Of a stretch of 64,000 nucleotides of DNA, positions 54,055-62,380 are shown one piece after another; positions within the stretch are counted from its first letter, which is position 1; every line of letters begins with the position of its first letter. The stretch is from Chryseobacterium gregarium DSM 19109. Lineage in GTDB: Bacteria; Bacteroidota; Bacteroidia; Flavobacteriales; Weeksellaceae. The notes beneath the pieces were generated by a model. That model had not been told where the DNA came from and made no database searches. It was given only the letters and a program-made list of their open reading frames with translations. The position numbers were made by a program, and so were the translations under genes. The stretch covers positions 87,640 to 151,639 of the forward strand of contig NZ_AUMU01000012.1 of NCBI RefSeq assembly GCF_000430845.1, given 5' to 3'.

Positions 54055-54093
54055 AAAACCAATAGTTAAATTTCTCAGAAAACTATTGGTTTT
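54055..54093 (+). other. Hairpin in the leader of the patatin gene
   Basis: Perfect 13-base stem AAAACCAATAGTT / AACTATTGGTTTT with a 13-base loop, between promoter P2 and the patatin start. It ends in four T, so it could be an attenuator or an mRNA-stabilising structure. No T tract follows beyond the stem. Confidence 0.75.
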
Positions 54094-54142
54094 ACTTGTC
54101 TAAAGTTGTTGCGTATTTCTTAAGAAAAAGTAGAAAATAACA

Positions 54143-55180
54143 ATGAAAAAGACAACCATTCTTTCTTTGGACGGGGGCGGGATCAGGGGAATTATCACCT
54201 GTATTATCCTGCGCTACATAGAAGAGCAGCTGCAGTTGTATGACAACCCGAATGCAAAACTGGGAGATTATTTCGACCTGGTAGCAGGAAGCAGTACAGG
54301 AGGCCTGATTGCATCTATTATTTTATGTCCCGACGAGCACCGGAAGGCAAAATATTCTATCCAGAAAGGATTGGAACTATATGCTGAAAAAGGTGGCAAT
54401 ATATTCCAGGTTTCCTTTTGGGAGCGTATCGTAAATCCGTTTGGATTGATCAACGAAAAAATACCTCAGGAAGAACTTGAAAAAAACCTGAATGATTTTT
54501 TTGGAAAATTAGAATTAAAGGAATTGATAAAACCATGTTTAATAACAAGCTATGATATAGAAAACAGAAGGTCCAAAATATTTAATTCCTGGAAAGCACG
54601 CTTAAGCACTGATAATTTTTATGTCAGGGATATCTGCAGGGCGACTTCCGCAGCACCTACTTATTTCACACCGGTCCAGATCAAATCCATGTACGGACAG
54701 ATTTTCAGCCTGATTGACGGAGGCATGTTCGCCAATAATCCGGCATTATGTGCTTATGCAGAGGCCAGGAAAATTCCTTTTGCAGAAGTTATGAAAAACC
54801 ATCAGAAAGCAAATTATCCGACGGTGAATGACCTGCTGATCATTTCTATCGGAACAGGTATTGAGGCAAGACCTTATTCTTTTAAAAAGCTAGAAAAAGC
54901 AGGAAAAATCGGCTGGGTGAATCCTATTATCGATATTCTCATGTCTGCCAATGCGGAAACCGTGGATTACCAACTGGGCCAGATGTTTCAGACTCTGGGA
55001 TCAAGGAACCAGAAAAATTATTACCGGCTCAACCCTTCATTGAAGAACGCTTCTCCGGCAATGGATAATGTGAGAAGGTCTAATATTGAAAGTCTGATCC
55101 AAGCCGGCCTGAGTTATATTGATGATAACAGAGATTTGCTGAATCAGATCGTTCAAAAACTGATCAGGAATAAAATATAA
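54143..55180 (+). CDS. Patatin-like phospholipase
   Basis: A 345-residue cytoplasmic lipase. The oxyanion motif DGGGIRG (residues 10-16), the nucleophile elbow GSSTGG with Ser51, and the catalytic Asp192 in LIDGG are all present, so it should be active. Patatins of this CapV/ExoU-like type hydrolyse membrane phospholipids. In bacteria they serve as effectors in CBASS immunity or as toxins, but no cyclase or E1/E2 gene is next to it. It has its own P2 promoter and leader hairpin. Confidence 0.93.
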   Translation: MKKTTILSLDGGGIRGIITCIILRYIEEQLQLYDNPNAKLGDYFDLVAGSSTGGLIASIILCPDEHRKAKYSIQKGLELYAEKGGNIFQVSFWERIVNPFGLINEKIPQEELEKNLNDFFGKLELKELIKPCLITSYDIENRRSKIFNSWKARLSTDNFYVRDICRATSAAPTYFTPVQIKSMYGQIFSLIDGGMFANNPALCAYAEARKIPFAEVMKNHQKANYPTVNDLLIISIGTGIEARPYSFKKLEKAGKIGWVNPIIDILMSANAETVDYQLGQMFQTLGSRNQKNYYRLNPSLKNASPAMDNVRRSNIESLIQAGLSYIDDNRDLLNQIVQKLIRNKI

Positions 55181-55522
55181 GCTATTTTACTTATAAAAAT
55201 AATAAATAAGCTAAAAACCTTATAATAATATATTTTTAAAAATTATTTTTTATACGTCAAGTTTTGTCGCTTCCGCAAAGTACTTTTGATTCAGAAACCA
55301 AAACAAAATAACCTGTCACTCAATATCATGAAAATATATTACAATATTCAGTTTGTGATTTAGAAATTTCAATAGCCGGTATCTCCGGGCTATAACACCC
55401 AACATATCTTCAAATTTATGATTCAGCCCAGATGCTGGACAGGATATGTATTCCCTAATAATAACAGTTTGCTAGCACTGTATATAACCAATTTATTAAC
55501 CTTAAAAAAAACCATTAAAATT
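55181..55522. other. 342-base gap with promoter P3 and long leader of the DUF2589 gene
   Basis: Besides P3 it holds a leader of about 230 bases. The leader contains a small hairpin (TAGCC / GGCTA, 55373-55392) and the 11-base word ATGCTGGACAG (55432-55442), also found in the leader after P5. An open frame from 55418 joins the DUF2589 frame but has no ribosome-binding context. Confidence 0.6.
55254..55288 (+). promoter_or_regulatory. Promoter P3 of the shared-box regulon (DUF2589 gene)
   Basis: ACGTCAAGTTTTGTCG (55254-55269), identical to P1, then 11 bases and TACTTTTG (55281-55288). Confidence 0.85.
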
Positions 55523-56116
55523 ATGGCAAATTTAGTACAAGAATTAAACAGCTTAGATTTCAGCGTTTACATTGGCGGTCCGTTACAGGCTGCGGTAAAA
55601 GCACAACATGACGCATCTATTTCTCAGGTCAACTTTATTAAAGAAGTAGGTTTCACTCCCGGAGCCAGCGGACAGCCCGACGTTTTGAGATATGTGGATT
55701 TTAATTACAAAAAGTCAGTCCCTAATCCGGCTTATGATTCAACTGCAACCAGTGGGGCTACAAGCAACAGGTTCATCGATGCGGAAGTTAACCTAAAAGT
55801 ACCTTTTCTTTCAATGCTTACCATTCCGGCTCTGAGAATTGATGAAATGACCATTGATTTCAACGCTAAACTAAACTCTGTTGAAACCCAGAATGTTTCC
55901 AGCGAATTCAGTGGCACTGCCAGCTTAAGTGCCAAGTTCTGGAAAGTGAAGTTTAATGCATCTGCATCATATAAAAAGACTTCATCCAGCACTTCCACCA
56001 CCGAAAAAACCTATACTTTGGGAGTACATGTAAAAGCGGTAAACGACGAATTGCCGGCCGGACTTTCAAGAGTTATGGATATGCTGGAAGACAGTATTTC
56101 CGCAGTCAATAATTAA
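55523..56116 (+). CDS. DUF2589 domain protein
   Basis: A 197-residue protein starting at 55523 (MANLVQELNSLDFSVYIGGPLQAAVKAQHDAS). The DUF2589 pattern is clear: GGPL-AA--AQ near the N-terminus, VLRYVDFNYKK, VPFLSMLTIPALRIDEMTIDFNAKL, and a Ser/Thr-rich end. No catalytic residues are known and the family's function is not established; DUF2589 genes occur in diverse bacteria, often as several adjacent copies. It is followed by a strong terminator-like hairpin and two partner genes. Confidence 0.88.
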   Translation: MANLVQELNSLDFSVYIGGPLQAAVKAQHDASISQVNFIKEVGFTPGASGQPDVLRYVDFNYKKSVPNPAYDSTATSGATSNRFIDAEVNLKVPFLSMLTIPALRIDEMTIDFNAKLNSVETQNVSSEFSGTASLSAKFWKVKFNASASYKKTSSSTSTTEKTYTLGVHVKAVNDELPAGLSRVMDMLEDSISAVNN

Positions 56117-56123
56117 CCTTTTC

Positions 56124-56151
56124 GGATGGTTGCATCAGCAACCATCCTTTT
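56124..56151 (+). terminator. Strong hairpin between the DUF2589 gene and its partner
   Basis: GGATGGTTGC / GCAACCATCC with an ATCA loop, followed by TTTT, only 8 bases past the stop codon. As no new promoter is seen before the next gene, it probably lowers rather than stops downstream expression. Confidence 0.8.
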
Positions 56152-56182
56152 CTACCATCTTATTAACTAAAAAAATTTTATC

Positions 56183-56866
56183 ATGCCAAAATTAAATGAA
56201 TATCTGGGAGGAATTGTTTCTGAAATTGCTTCTGCCCGAAAAATGGCCGATCTGCAGACCCTGGAAATCGCAAAAGAATACGCAAGAGACGAGATGCTGA
56301 AAAACTTTTCGATTCCGAGAATGAAGATCGGAACCGTAGATCTTACCATTCCTTTTGCCACAGCAGGAAGCCAAACCATTCTTAAACTCAGGGATTTCGC
56401 TTATGACGAAATTATCAAAGTAATGAAAACAGGCTACAATGCAGCCGATGCATCAAGCGACAAGGAGCTCAAGAATTTTCTGTTCGACATGGAAATATAT
56501 TATGATGATGTCATCAATAAAATCAGAAAAGAAAACACGCTGACAATAACTGCGGCACAAGAAAAGTATTTTGATACCATTCCTGAATATATCACCGAAT
56601 TCTGTGTAGGCCAGCCCAATTTTAAATGGGGTGAAGTTAAGTATGAAACACTGCAAAAAAGCCTGAAAGAGCGCACTCTTTTTGAAGCCAGAAAAGTCAT
56701 CGAAAAGGTTGATCAAAACGAGATCATTGTAGAGGCCAGCAAGCTGATGAGCCTGGATCCGAAATGCCTGATTTATGCCAAAATGAGCGTAAGTGAATCC
56801 GGAATGGAATGGTCCCGGTACGAAGATATCAACGGAAATATCATTGAAACTTTAATTCCTGAATAA
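56183..56866 (+). CDS. DUF2589-associated protein, unknown function
   Basis: A 227-residue soluble protein. The start (MPKLNEYLGGIVSEIASARKMADLQTLEIAKEYARDEMLKNFSIPRMKIGTVDLTIPFAT) is helical, then a short strand-rich part recalls the DUF2589 style (IPRMKIGTVDLTIPF). The C-terminal half is helical (ENTLTITAAQEKYFDTIPEYITEFCVGQPNFKWGEVKYETLQKSLKE...). I do not recognise a named family. It follows the DUF2589 gene and overlaps the next gene by one base, so the three form an operon. Confidence 0.75.
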   Translation: MPKLNEYLGGIVSEIASARKMADLQTLEIAKEYARDEMLKNFSIPRMKIGTVDLTIPFATAGSQTILKLRDFAYDEIIKVMKTGYNAADASSDKELKNFLFDMEIYYDDVINKIRKENTLTITAAQEKYFDTIPEYITEFCVGQPNFKWGEVKYETLQKSLKERTLFEARKVIEKVDQNEIIVEASKLMSLDPKCLIYAKMSVSESGMEWSRYEDINGNIIETLIPE

Positions 56867-57420
56867 TGAGAAAATCACAGTTTATTCTCGTAAGCCAGCT
56901 TAAGGAAAAGCTGCAGGAGTTTCCCGGTATTGTTTCTTCTCTGGAAAAAAAGGACCCTTACTTCATCGATAAAATCATGCTCTGGCTGAAAGCTTCGGAA
57001 GATATCTTCTCTACCTATAATATCAGCGAGGTCTCTGAAATAGCCGGCTTCAGGAGCAAGATCATTGCCGCAAGAATAACAGAAGGAAGAGGAGTGAATG
57101 TCAAAAAGAATCAGATAAAAGCAGCTTCCGGAATTCTGTACGACATCCAGAATTCCGTACTCACCGTACTTACTCCTTATGAAAGAAAGATCAGCGAATG
57201 CCGGGAAATCGTAAAGCAACTGCTGGTACTGACCGCCCAGACCCGCACACAGCTCTATGATGAAAACCTTCCGTTCGAAGATTTTATTAAAAAAATATGG
57301 CTGTATATTTTGTCTGAGAACGACCTGAAAATGGGCGCCATCAAACTCAAATCATTGCTTTCTGAGATGGATATTATAATGCTCATGGGTGATGAAATAG
57401 AATTAAGCGACTTCTCTTAA
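56866..57420 (+). CDS. Helical protein of the DUF2589 operon, unknown function
   Basis: A 184-residue soluble protein rich in helices (QFILVSQLKEKLQEFPGIVSS, DKIMLWLKASEDIFSTYNISE, KSLLSEMDIIMLMGDEIEL). It has no signal peptide, membrane segment or known motif. Its ATG overlaps the stop codon of the previous gene by one base (ATAATG context), meaning coupled translation. A perfect terminator follows immediately. Confidence 0.75.
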   Translation: MRKSQFILVSQLKEKLQEFPGIVSSLEKKDPYFIDKIMLWLKASEDIFSTYNISEVSEIAGFRSKIIAARITEGRGVNVKKNQIKAASGILYDIQNSVLTVLTPYERKISECREIVKQLLVLTAQTRTQLYDENLPFEDFIKKIWLYILSENDLKMGAIKLKSLLSEMDIIMLMGDEIELSDFS

Positions 57421-57450
57421 AATAACTCAATCCTGAGTTATTTTTTTTTC
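57419..57450 (+). terminator. Terminator of the DUF2589 operon
   Basis: AATAACTCA / TGAGTTATT with an ATCC loop, followed by eight T, starting at the stop codon. Promoter P4 begins at the next base. Confidence 0.9.
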
Positions 57451-57485
57451 ACGTCAAGTTCTGTCGTTGCCTGCCCGTACATTTG
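57451..57485 (+). promoter_or_regulatory. Promoter P4 of the shared-box regulon (acidic protein)
   Basis: ACGTCAAGTTCTGTCG (57451-57466), then 11 bases and TACATTTG (57478-57485). Confidence 0.85.
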
Positions 57486-57585
57486 AATCATAATAAAAAA
57501 CACCGATATAACAACTACCCTATTAAAATTGCCAATCAGATTCCTACCGGACACCTATACCATAAACCAATCTAATTCATACCAT

Positions 57586-57756
57586 ATGGAAACACCAAAT
57601 CACAATCCAGACATCATCTTTGATGAAGACCTTTACACCATAGAATGGAGCGACATCGAAAATACAGAGATAGACTATGACCATTATCTCAATGACATTG
57701 AAAACTTCTTCCGCCAGGACATAGAAAATGAAGTCTTTGAAGAAGATCTGTATTAA
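57586..57756 (+). CDS. 56-residue highly acidic protein
   Basis: METPNHNPDIIFDEDLY then alternating acidic and aromatic residues: 19 Asp or Glu, one Arg and no Lys in 56 residues. No cysteine, no signal peptide. The start at 57586 is preceded by a plausible leader from P4. It has no family I know. Small acidic proteins can mimic DNA or act as chaperones or antitoxins; which applies here cannot be told. It stands between P4 and P5 as its own transcript. Confidence 0.65.
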   Translation: METPNHNPDIIFDEDLYTIEWSDIENTEIDYDHYLNDIENFFRQDIENEVFEEDLY

Positions 57757-58149
57757 AATAAACGTAAACACGTCAAGTTCTGTCGCTGTCCACGAGTACC
57801 TTTGAAATATACATAAAGCACAAAAACAATCCTTTAAAATTTTATCGAACCCTTTGAATTCACCATTCATAAAATGCTGGACAGCCGGAACTGTGTTTAA
57901 AAATAAACAAAAACAGAACAAATTGATGTTTGTCCGGATAAATCTTAAGCCGAAGACCTGAGTGTCTAATAAAAAGTTGCTTCGACCTAATTATCAACCC
58001 TTAAAATATCATGTAAGCAAGAACTTGGTTTCCGATAAAGATAACAAATGCTTAAAGAAAAACATCTATGCCTTTTTCTTATATAACCATTTTCCTCTAA
58101 CCCTTAATTATATAAAAACTGGTTAACAATTCAATTAAAATTAATACAA
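57757..58149. other. 393-base gap with promoter P5 and long leader
   Basis: Contains P5 and about 345 bases of leader before the large gene, including ATGCTGGACAG at 57874-57884 shared with the DUF2589 leader. No gene of its own is seen; a regulatory RNA leader is possible. Confidence 0.6.
57770..57804 (+). promoter_or_regulatory. Promoter P5 of the shared-box regulon (1248-residue protein)
   Basis: ACGTCAAGTTCTGTCG (57770-57785), identical to P4, then 11 bases and TACCTTTG (57797-57804). Confidence 0.85.
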
Positions 58150-61100
58150 ATGGCAACAAAAAACACACAAAACAATTCGCAAACCCTTTTCAGATTTGTA
58201 AGCTTAAGAAACCCGCAGCTAACGGAAACCAAAAAGGAAAATTTTGGTTTTATTCTTAGGCCTTCTAATTTATCAAGTGCTTTTGATAGTGCTGTTAACC
58301 CCGGAGATTCTGCGCTTGCAAAATTTCAGGCTTTGGAAAGAGCTGCACAAAACTTTTCCCCTAAAGGATATGAATCTGAACTGATTGTGGAACAGAGCAC
58401 GTTAGCAGAAGCATTAAAAATCGGCAGAAAAATCTCCAGAAAAGAAACGCTTTCTGCATCTGATGAGGCCACTGCTAAGACCTTATACAACAATAGCAGC
58501 ATTCAAAGCAAAATTCCTGAATTATGGGACAATCTCATATACCAGATAGTTACAGAAAAGAACTTTTATGTAAAAGAAGCGCTTATTCATATTTTGAAAG
58601 CCATTCACTTCGGATATGTCTGCACTTTACCGGTGACACCAGAAACAGCAAAAACAAAAGCGAAAGCACTGACGGCTAGGGTTGTATTACCAATGAAGTT
58701 TTTCGGTGACGGATATGAAGGCGCAGTACTTTCAGGGCCGGGATTAAGTACTGGCAGTACTTTGAATGGAGATTCTTCTCAAACAGAACAAAGAATAGCC
58801 GATACAACAGATCTTCCTTTATCCGTACAGAACCAATTAATGGCGGAAGGGAATGAAATCTCCGACTTATCAAAATTGAATTTTGAAAAGGAAAGCCTTG
58901 AAAAACTAAAATCAGAACTGCAGAGTATTCAAACGGTTTATGTAAAATTAAAAAACAAAGCATACGAGACTGCAAATCTGGAATATAAGGAGCGATACAA
59001 AAAAGAGATTGACGCATACAATATACAGCTTGAACGAATAAAATCTCAGATTACAGAACAAATGACCGAAGCTGAAATTGATAAATTATACGAAAGCCTT
59101 CAGCCCTTAAACATTCCTCTCTTCCAGCTCACTTATAAAAATGAACTTAACTTTGAAGATTTAAAAGACGGACTTTCCTTAGATTCTTTAAAATTATTTG
59201 TTAATTTATTTACTAAAAAGGCAGGGAGGCCTGCAGCCGGCACCTATGATGATAATTATACTGCAGTATTGTCTGAAAGAAAATTGCAGCTAGGGAGCTA
59301 TATCGTTGAAATGAATACCTTTTATGATACTTATGCAGAAGTATTCGAAAAGCTGGATCAACAGTTATCTGCTGCCGTTCAATTACTGCTTCAAAAATCT
59401 CCTCTTAAAGAAGAAAAGTATCTTAATCTGGGAAATATATTAGTGCCGGTAAGTAATTCTCAAAGCAACCTTTCTCAGGCTGTTTCAAGGACTTATTATT
59501 TTAAAGCAAGTTATAATACAGGTATCGCGCAGACTTCTTCTTCGCTTACCTTTTATTATCAGGCCGAAAGCAATTCGTATGGTTTAGGGTCAGCAAAGAT
59601 TTCAGCAAGCACAGACCTGGGCCTTTTCGAAGAAACCTATTCAAATATAAATATTGTCGAAAATAAAGTGACCTTTCCTCCTGTTTTAGTCAATCGATTT
59701 GGCAAAGTGATCAGATCATTGAAAATTCAGATTTTCTTTAATAACGGAAAGCAGGCAACTTTAGAATACTCGAATATAATTATTGATCAGCCTTATACCG
59801 GAATCTTATATACCGAGGCAATAAAAACAGATGGTTCCGATGGCAACCCTACTCCACAGCCGGGTGTTTTCTTTCCTAAATATTTCGGGGTAAAAAGACT
59901 GGGCATTGCCGATTATCTGAAGGTCGTACAAACAACCCATGCGTATGTTCCGGGAGATGTTACTCATATTGAGAATATAATGGCCAAGGAATTTAAGCAG
60001 AAATCTACCCGGAAGCTGAGAAGAAGTGAAATTCAGACTACGGCTTCCAAATATACTGAAAGGGAAACCTTAAGTGACACCACTTCAACAACCAGAAATG
60101 ACATGCAGTCTGAAGTGGCCAACATTATCCAGCAGGATACCAATGCGGAAGCACATTTTAATTATGGTGGCAAATCCTATCAGGTCGGCGGCAGCTTTGC
60201 TTCCCATAATGCCAAAGAGAACAGCATAAGACAGGCTGTTGCAAAATCCCAGGAAATCACTGAAAAAGCGACGGAAAGACTGCTTACCAAAGTAGCTGAG
60301 GAAAGGATTGAAAAAATCATTGAAGAGTTTGAGGAAAACAATGCTCATGGTTTTGATAACAGAAATGGTGATAAACATGTAATCGGTGTTTACCGGTGGG
60401 TGGATAAAAAGATGAAGAATCAGATTTACAACTATGGCAAACGTACCATGTTTGAGTTCATGATTCCTGAGCCAGCCAAACTGCACCGTCTCGCAACCGC
60501 AGCCTCCGTAACGGAAACCCTGACCGCTCCTGCTGATCCGAGAACGGCTCCCCGGCCAAGAACAATGGCAGATCCCAAATCAGCGTCATTGGATCAGATA
60601 CAGTATTGGGCAGGCATCTATGGTGTCAAGCTGACCGAATTAATGGAAACAACCAAAAAGTTCACTACCGGCTCGCAATGGATTAAACTGAATGGCGATG
60701 GCGGGTATAAGCATTTGAACATTGATATCCCTGCAAATTATCAGGCAAGCCATGTAAAAATGTGGTATGGATTTGAAAGAAACAGAAAAGGAGGAAGCAC
60801 TTTATATACCAGCAATTTTGCAGGAGGCATGGTGCCTTTTAACAATGGCTCTACTTCTATTGACGGCATTGCAGAATTTTCTCCTCAGAATGTTACCGGC
60901 ACCTATGATTTTGTCTATCAGGCATCCAATATTGACTCCGTTAACTTCAATTTTGAAGTGACCTGTAAGCTTTCTGATGCCTATATGAATGCGTGGAAGC
61001 AGGAAAATTTCGATGCTATTATCAAAGCTTATCAGGAAGCCTATACTGCATTCCAGGAAAAGAAAAAAGAACTGGAAGCCGTCGCCAAAGAGCAGGAAAA

Positions 61101-61896
61101 AGAAAACCAGGAAAAAGTCTCCGTTTTCTACCGTGATATGGAAAGGGTCATCCTTAAGCACAACTGTATCGCATTTTTACTTCAGGATTATTCTGCCCTG
61201 GGTAAAAACCTTACCAATAATGCCAAAGCCATGCAGGATTTCAGTATTATCCTTGATGAAAATATGGATCAGTATACGGCTTTAGCCAAATTTATGGAAC
61301 AGGCTTTTGAATGGACCATCATGCAATATACCTTTTACCCTTATTACTGGGCCAACAGAAATGAATGGCAGAATATGTATTTATCCAACAGTGCCGACCC
61401 GCTGTTCAGGAATTTCCTTCAGGCAGGTATGGCAAGAGTAGTCATTACGGTAAATCCAGGCTTTGAAGATGCCGTACAGTTCTTCCTGTCTACCGGAAGA
61501 ATCTGGAATGGCGGTGAAGTCCCTGTTATCGGAGATCCGATGTATATGAGTATCGTTGATGAAATGCGTGAACCGGTAGGATTGAAACAGGGTAAAGCAT
61601 GGATCAGCACAGTTCCGACTGCCCTGAACATCTTACAGAAAGATTCTGCAGGCTTGGTAACGGCTACGGCATTGCCATTTACACAGGAAAATCCTGACGA
61701 GTTTGAAGTTCCGGCTGATGTCGTTACGGAAACTGAATTTCCAATTATAGCCGATGCCCAGCTTAATTCCGGAAAAGACCGGTTTGTTGACAACATCGAA
61801 CTCAATGAAGGATTTCTTCAGCTGACCACAGATGATAATCCGAAAGAATTGGTAGCCCAGCTGCCTCTGTCTGATCTGAAAAAGGCCCTTCAATAA
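58150..61896 (+). CDS. 1248-residue protein with coiled coils, unknown function
   Basis: A large cytoplasmic-type protein without signal peptide. Coiled-coil segments lie at about residues 240-310 (FEKESLEKLKSELQSIQTVYVK) and 960-995 (AYQEAYTAFQEKKKELEAVAKEQ). Residues about 450-570 look like beta-rich repeats, and an Asp/Glu/Lys region lies near 700-740. The C-terminal third has a conserved-looking block (YYWANRNEWQNMYL, NFLQAGMARVVITVNPGFEDAVQFFL, GEVPVIGDPMYMSIVDEM; residues about 1063-1140) that I recall from very large uncharacterised proteins of other phyla. It could be a structural or delivery protein. It precedes the toxin-like gene by 100 bases with no new promoter box. Confidence 0.75.
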   Translation: MATKNTQNNSQTLFRFVSLRNPQLTETKKENFGFILRPSNLSSAFDSAVNPGDSALAKFQALERAAQNFSPKGYESELIVEQSTLAEALKIGRKISRKETLSASDEATAKTLYNNSSIQSKIPELWDNLIYQIVTEKNFYVKEALIHILKAIHFGYVCTLPVTPETAKTKAKALTARVVLPMKFFGDGYEGAVLSGPGLSTGSTLNGDSSQTEQRIADTTDLPLSVQNQLMAEGNEISDLSKLNFEKESLEKLKSELQSIQTVYVKLKNKAYETANLEYKERYKKEIDAYNIQLERIKSQITEQMTEAEIDKLYESLQPLNIPLFQLTYKNELNFEDLKDGLSLDSLKLFVNLFTKKAGRPAAGTYDDNYTAVLSERKLQLGSYIVEMNTFYDTYAEVFEKLDQQLSAAVQLLLQKSPLKEEKYLNLGNILVPVSNSQSNLSQAVSRTYYFKASYNTGIAQTSSSLTFYYQAESNSYGLGSAKISASTDLGLFEETYSNINIVENKVTFPPVLVNRFGKVIRSLKIQIFFNNGKQATLEYSNIIIDQPYTGILYTEAIKTDGSDGNPTPQPGVFFPKYFGVKRLGIADYLKVVQTTHAYVPGDVTHIENIMAKEFKQKSTRKLRRSEIQTTASKYTERETLSDTTSTTRNDMQSEVANIIQQDTNAEAHFNYGGKSYQVGGSFASHNAKENSIRQAVAKSQEITEKATERLLTKVAEERIEKIIEEFEENNAHGFDNRNGDKHVIGVYRWVDKKMKNQIYNYGKRTMFEFMIPEPAKLHRLATAASVTETLTAPADPRTAPRPRTMADPKSASLDQIQYWAGIYGVKLTELMETTKKFTTGSQWIKLNGDGGYKHLNIDIPANYQASHVKMWYGFERNRKGGSTLYTSNFAGGMVPFNNGSTSIDGIAEFSPQNVTGTYDFVYQASNIDSVNFNFEVTCKLSDAYMNAWKQENFDAIIKAYQEAYTAFQEKKKELEAVAKEQEKENQEKVSVFYRDMERVILKHNCIAFLLQDYSALGKNLTNNAKAMQDFSIILDENMDQYTALAKFMEQAFEWTIMQYTFYPYYWANRNEWQNMYLSNSADPLFRNFLQAGMARVVITVNPGFEDAVQFFLSTGRIWNGGEVPVIGDPMYMSIVDEMREPVGLKQGKAWISTVPTALNILQKDSAGLVTATALPFTQENPDEFEVPADVVTETEFPIIADAQLNSGKDRFVDNIELNEGFLQLTTDDNPKELVAQLPLSDLKKALQ

Positions 61897-61996
61897 TTTA
61901 AAAGTGTAATAGAATTTTTTTCTGAAAATTATACAAATCCCCTTCCTCACAGTAGGGGAACAGGAAAAATGTTGTTTAATACAAAAATGAAATACA

Positions 61997-62380
61997 ATGA
62001 ATTTTCAGGATTATTTAAATGAAATACAGGATTTTGATGATGCTTCACAAAAAGAACTTCTGGCAGACTGGCAAAACGGAAATATTTTAGACTTTTCTTC
62101 GATGATGGAGCAAAATAATAAAAGCTTTCAGGATTTTCTTGGTACCAAAAGCAGCATTTCGCAACCTATACGGCTGGGAGAAACAGTAAGAGGCATGAGC
62201 AATGTAAGTCCCTTATTACAGGTACAGCCTTCAAATAATAGTAAAACAGTGCAGCCTATTAAAAATTGTTATTTTATAGATGCACAGATAGAGCAAAAAG
62301 GAAATCTCACGGTTATCAATGATTTAAAAAAAACAACTAAGGATAGCTATTTATATACTTCTTTAGATGTTTTTTTTTGA
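61997..62380 (+). CDS. N-terminal part of a toxin-like protein, before a frameshift
   Basis: A 127-codon frame beginning MNFQDYLNEIQDFDDASQKEL, soluble and acidic, that ends in a stop just after a run of nine T (62370-62378). Its last residues (KDSYLYTSLDVFF) continue naturally into the next frame (FFDKNLNGVQDPDEKLMFTVYFFF). The two pieces are therefore most likely one gene whose T run is one base too long, or a site of slippage. The N-terminal part has no family I recognise. Confidence 0.6.
   Translation: MNFQDYLNEIQDFDDASQKELLADWQNGNILDFSSMMEQNNKSFQDFLGTKSSISQPIRLGETVRGMSNVSPLLQVQPSNNSKTVQPIKNCYFIDAQIEQKGNLTVINDLKKTTKDSYLYTSLDVFF

Noticed and set aside
54143..55180. Patatin as a CBASS effector
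   Set aside because: No cyclase, E1/E2 or other CBASS gene lies within 10 kb on the visible side, and its promoter links it to the other island genes.
60085..60486. 133-codon reverse frame inside the 1248-residue gene
   Set aside because: Antisense shadow; the forward frame is continuous and has coiled-coil and conserved blocks.
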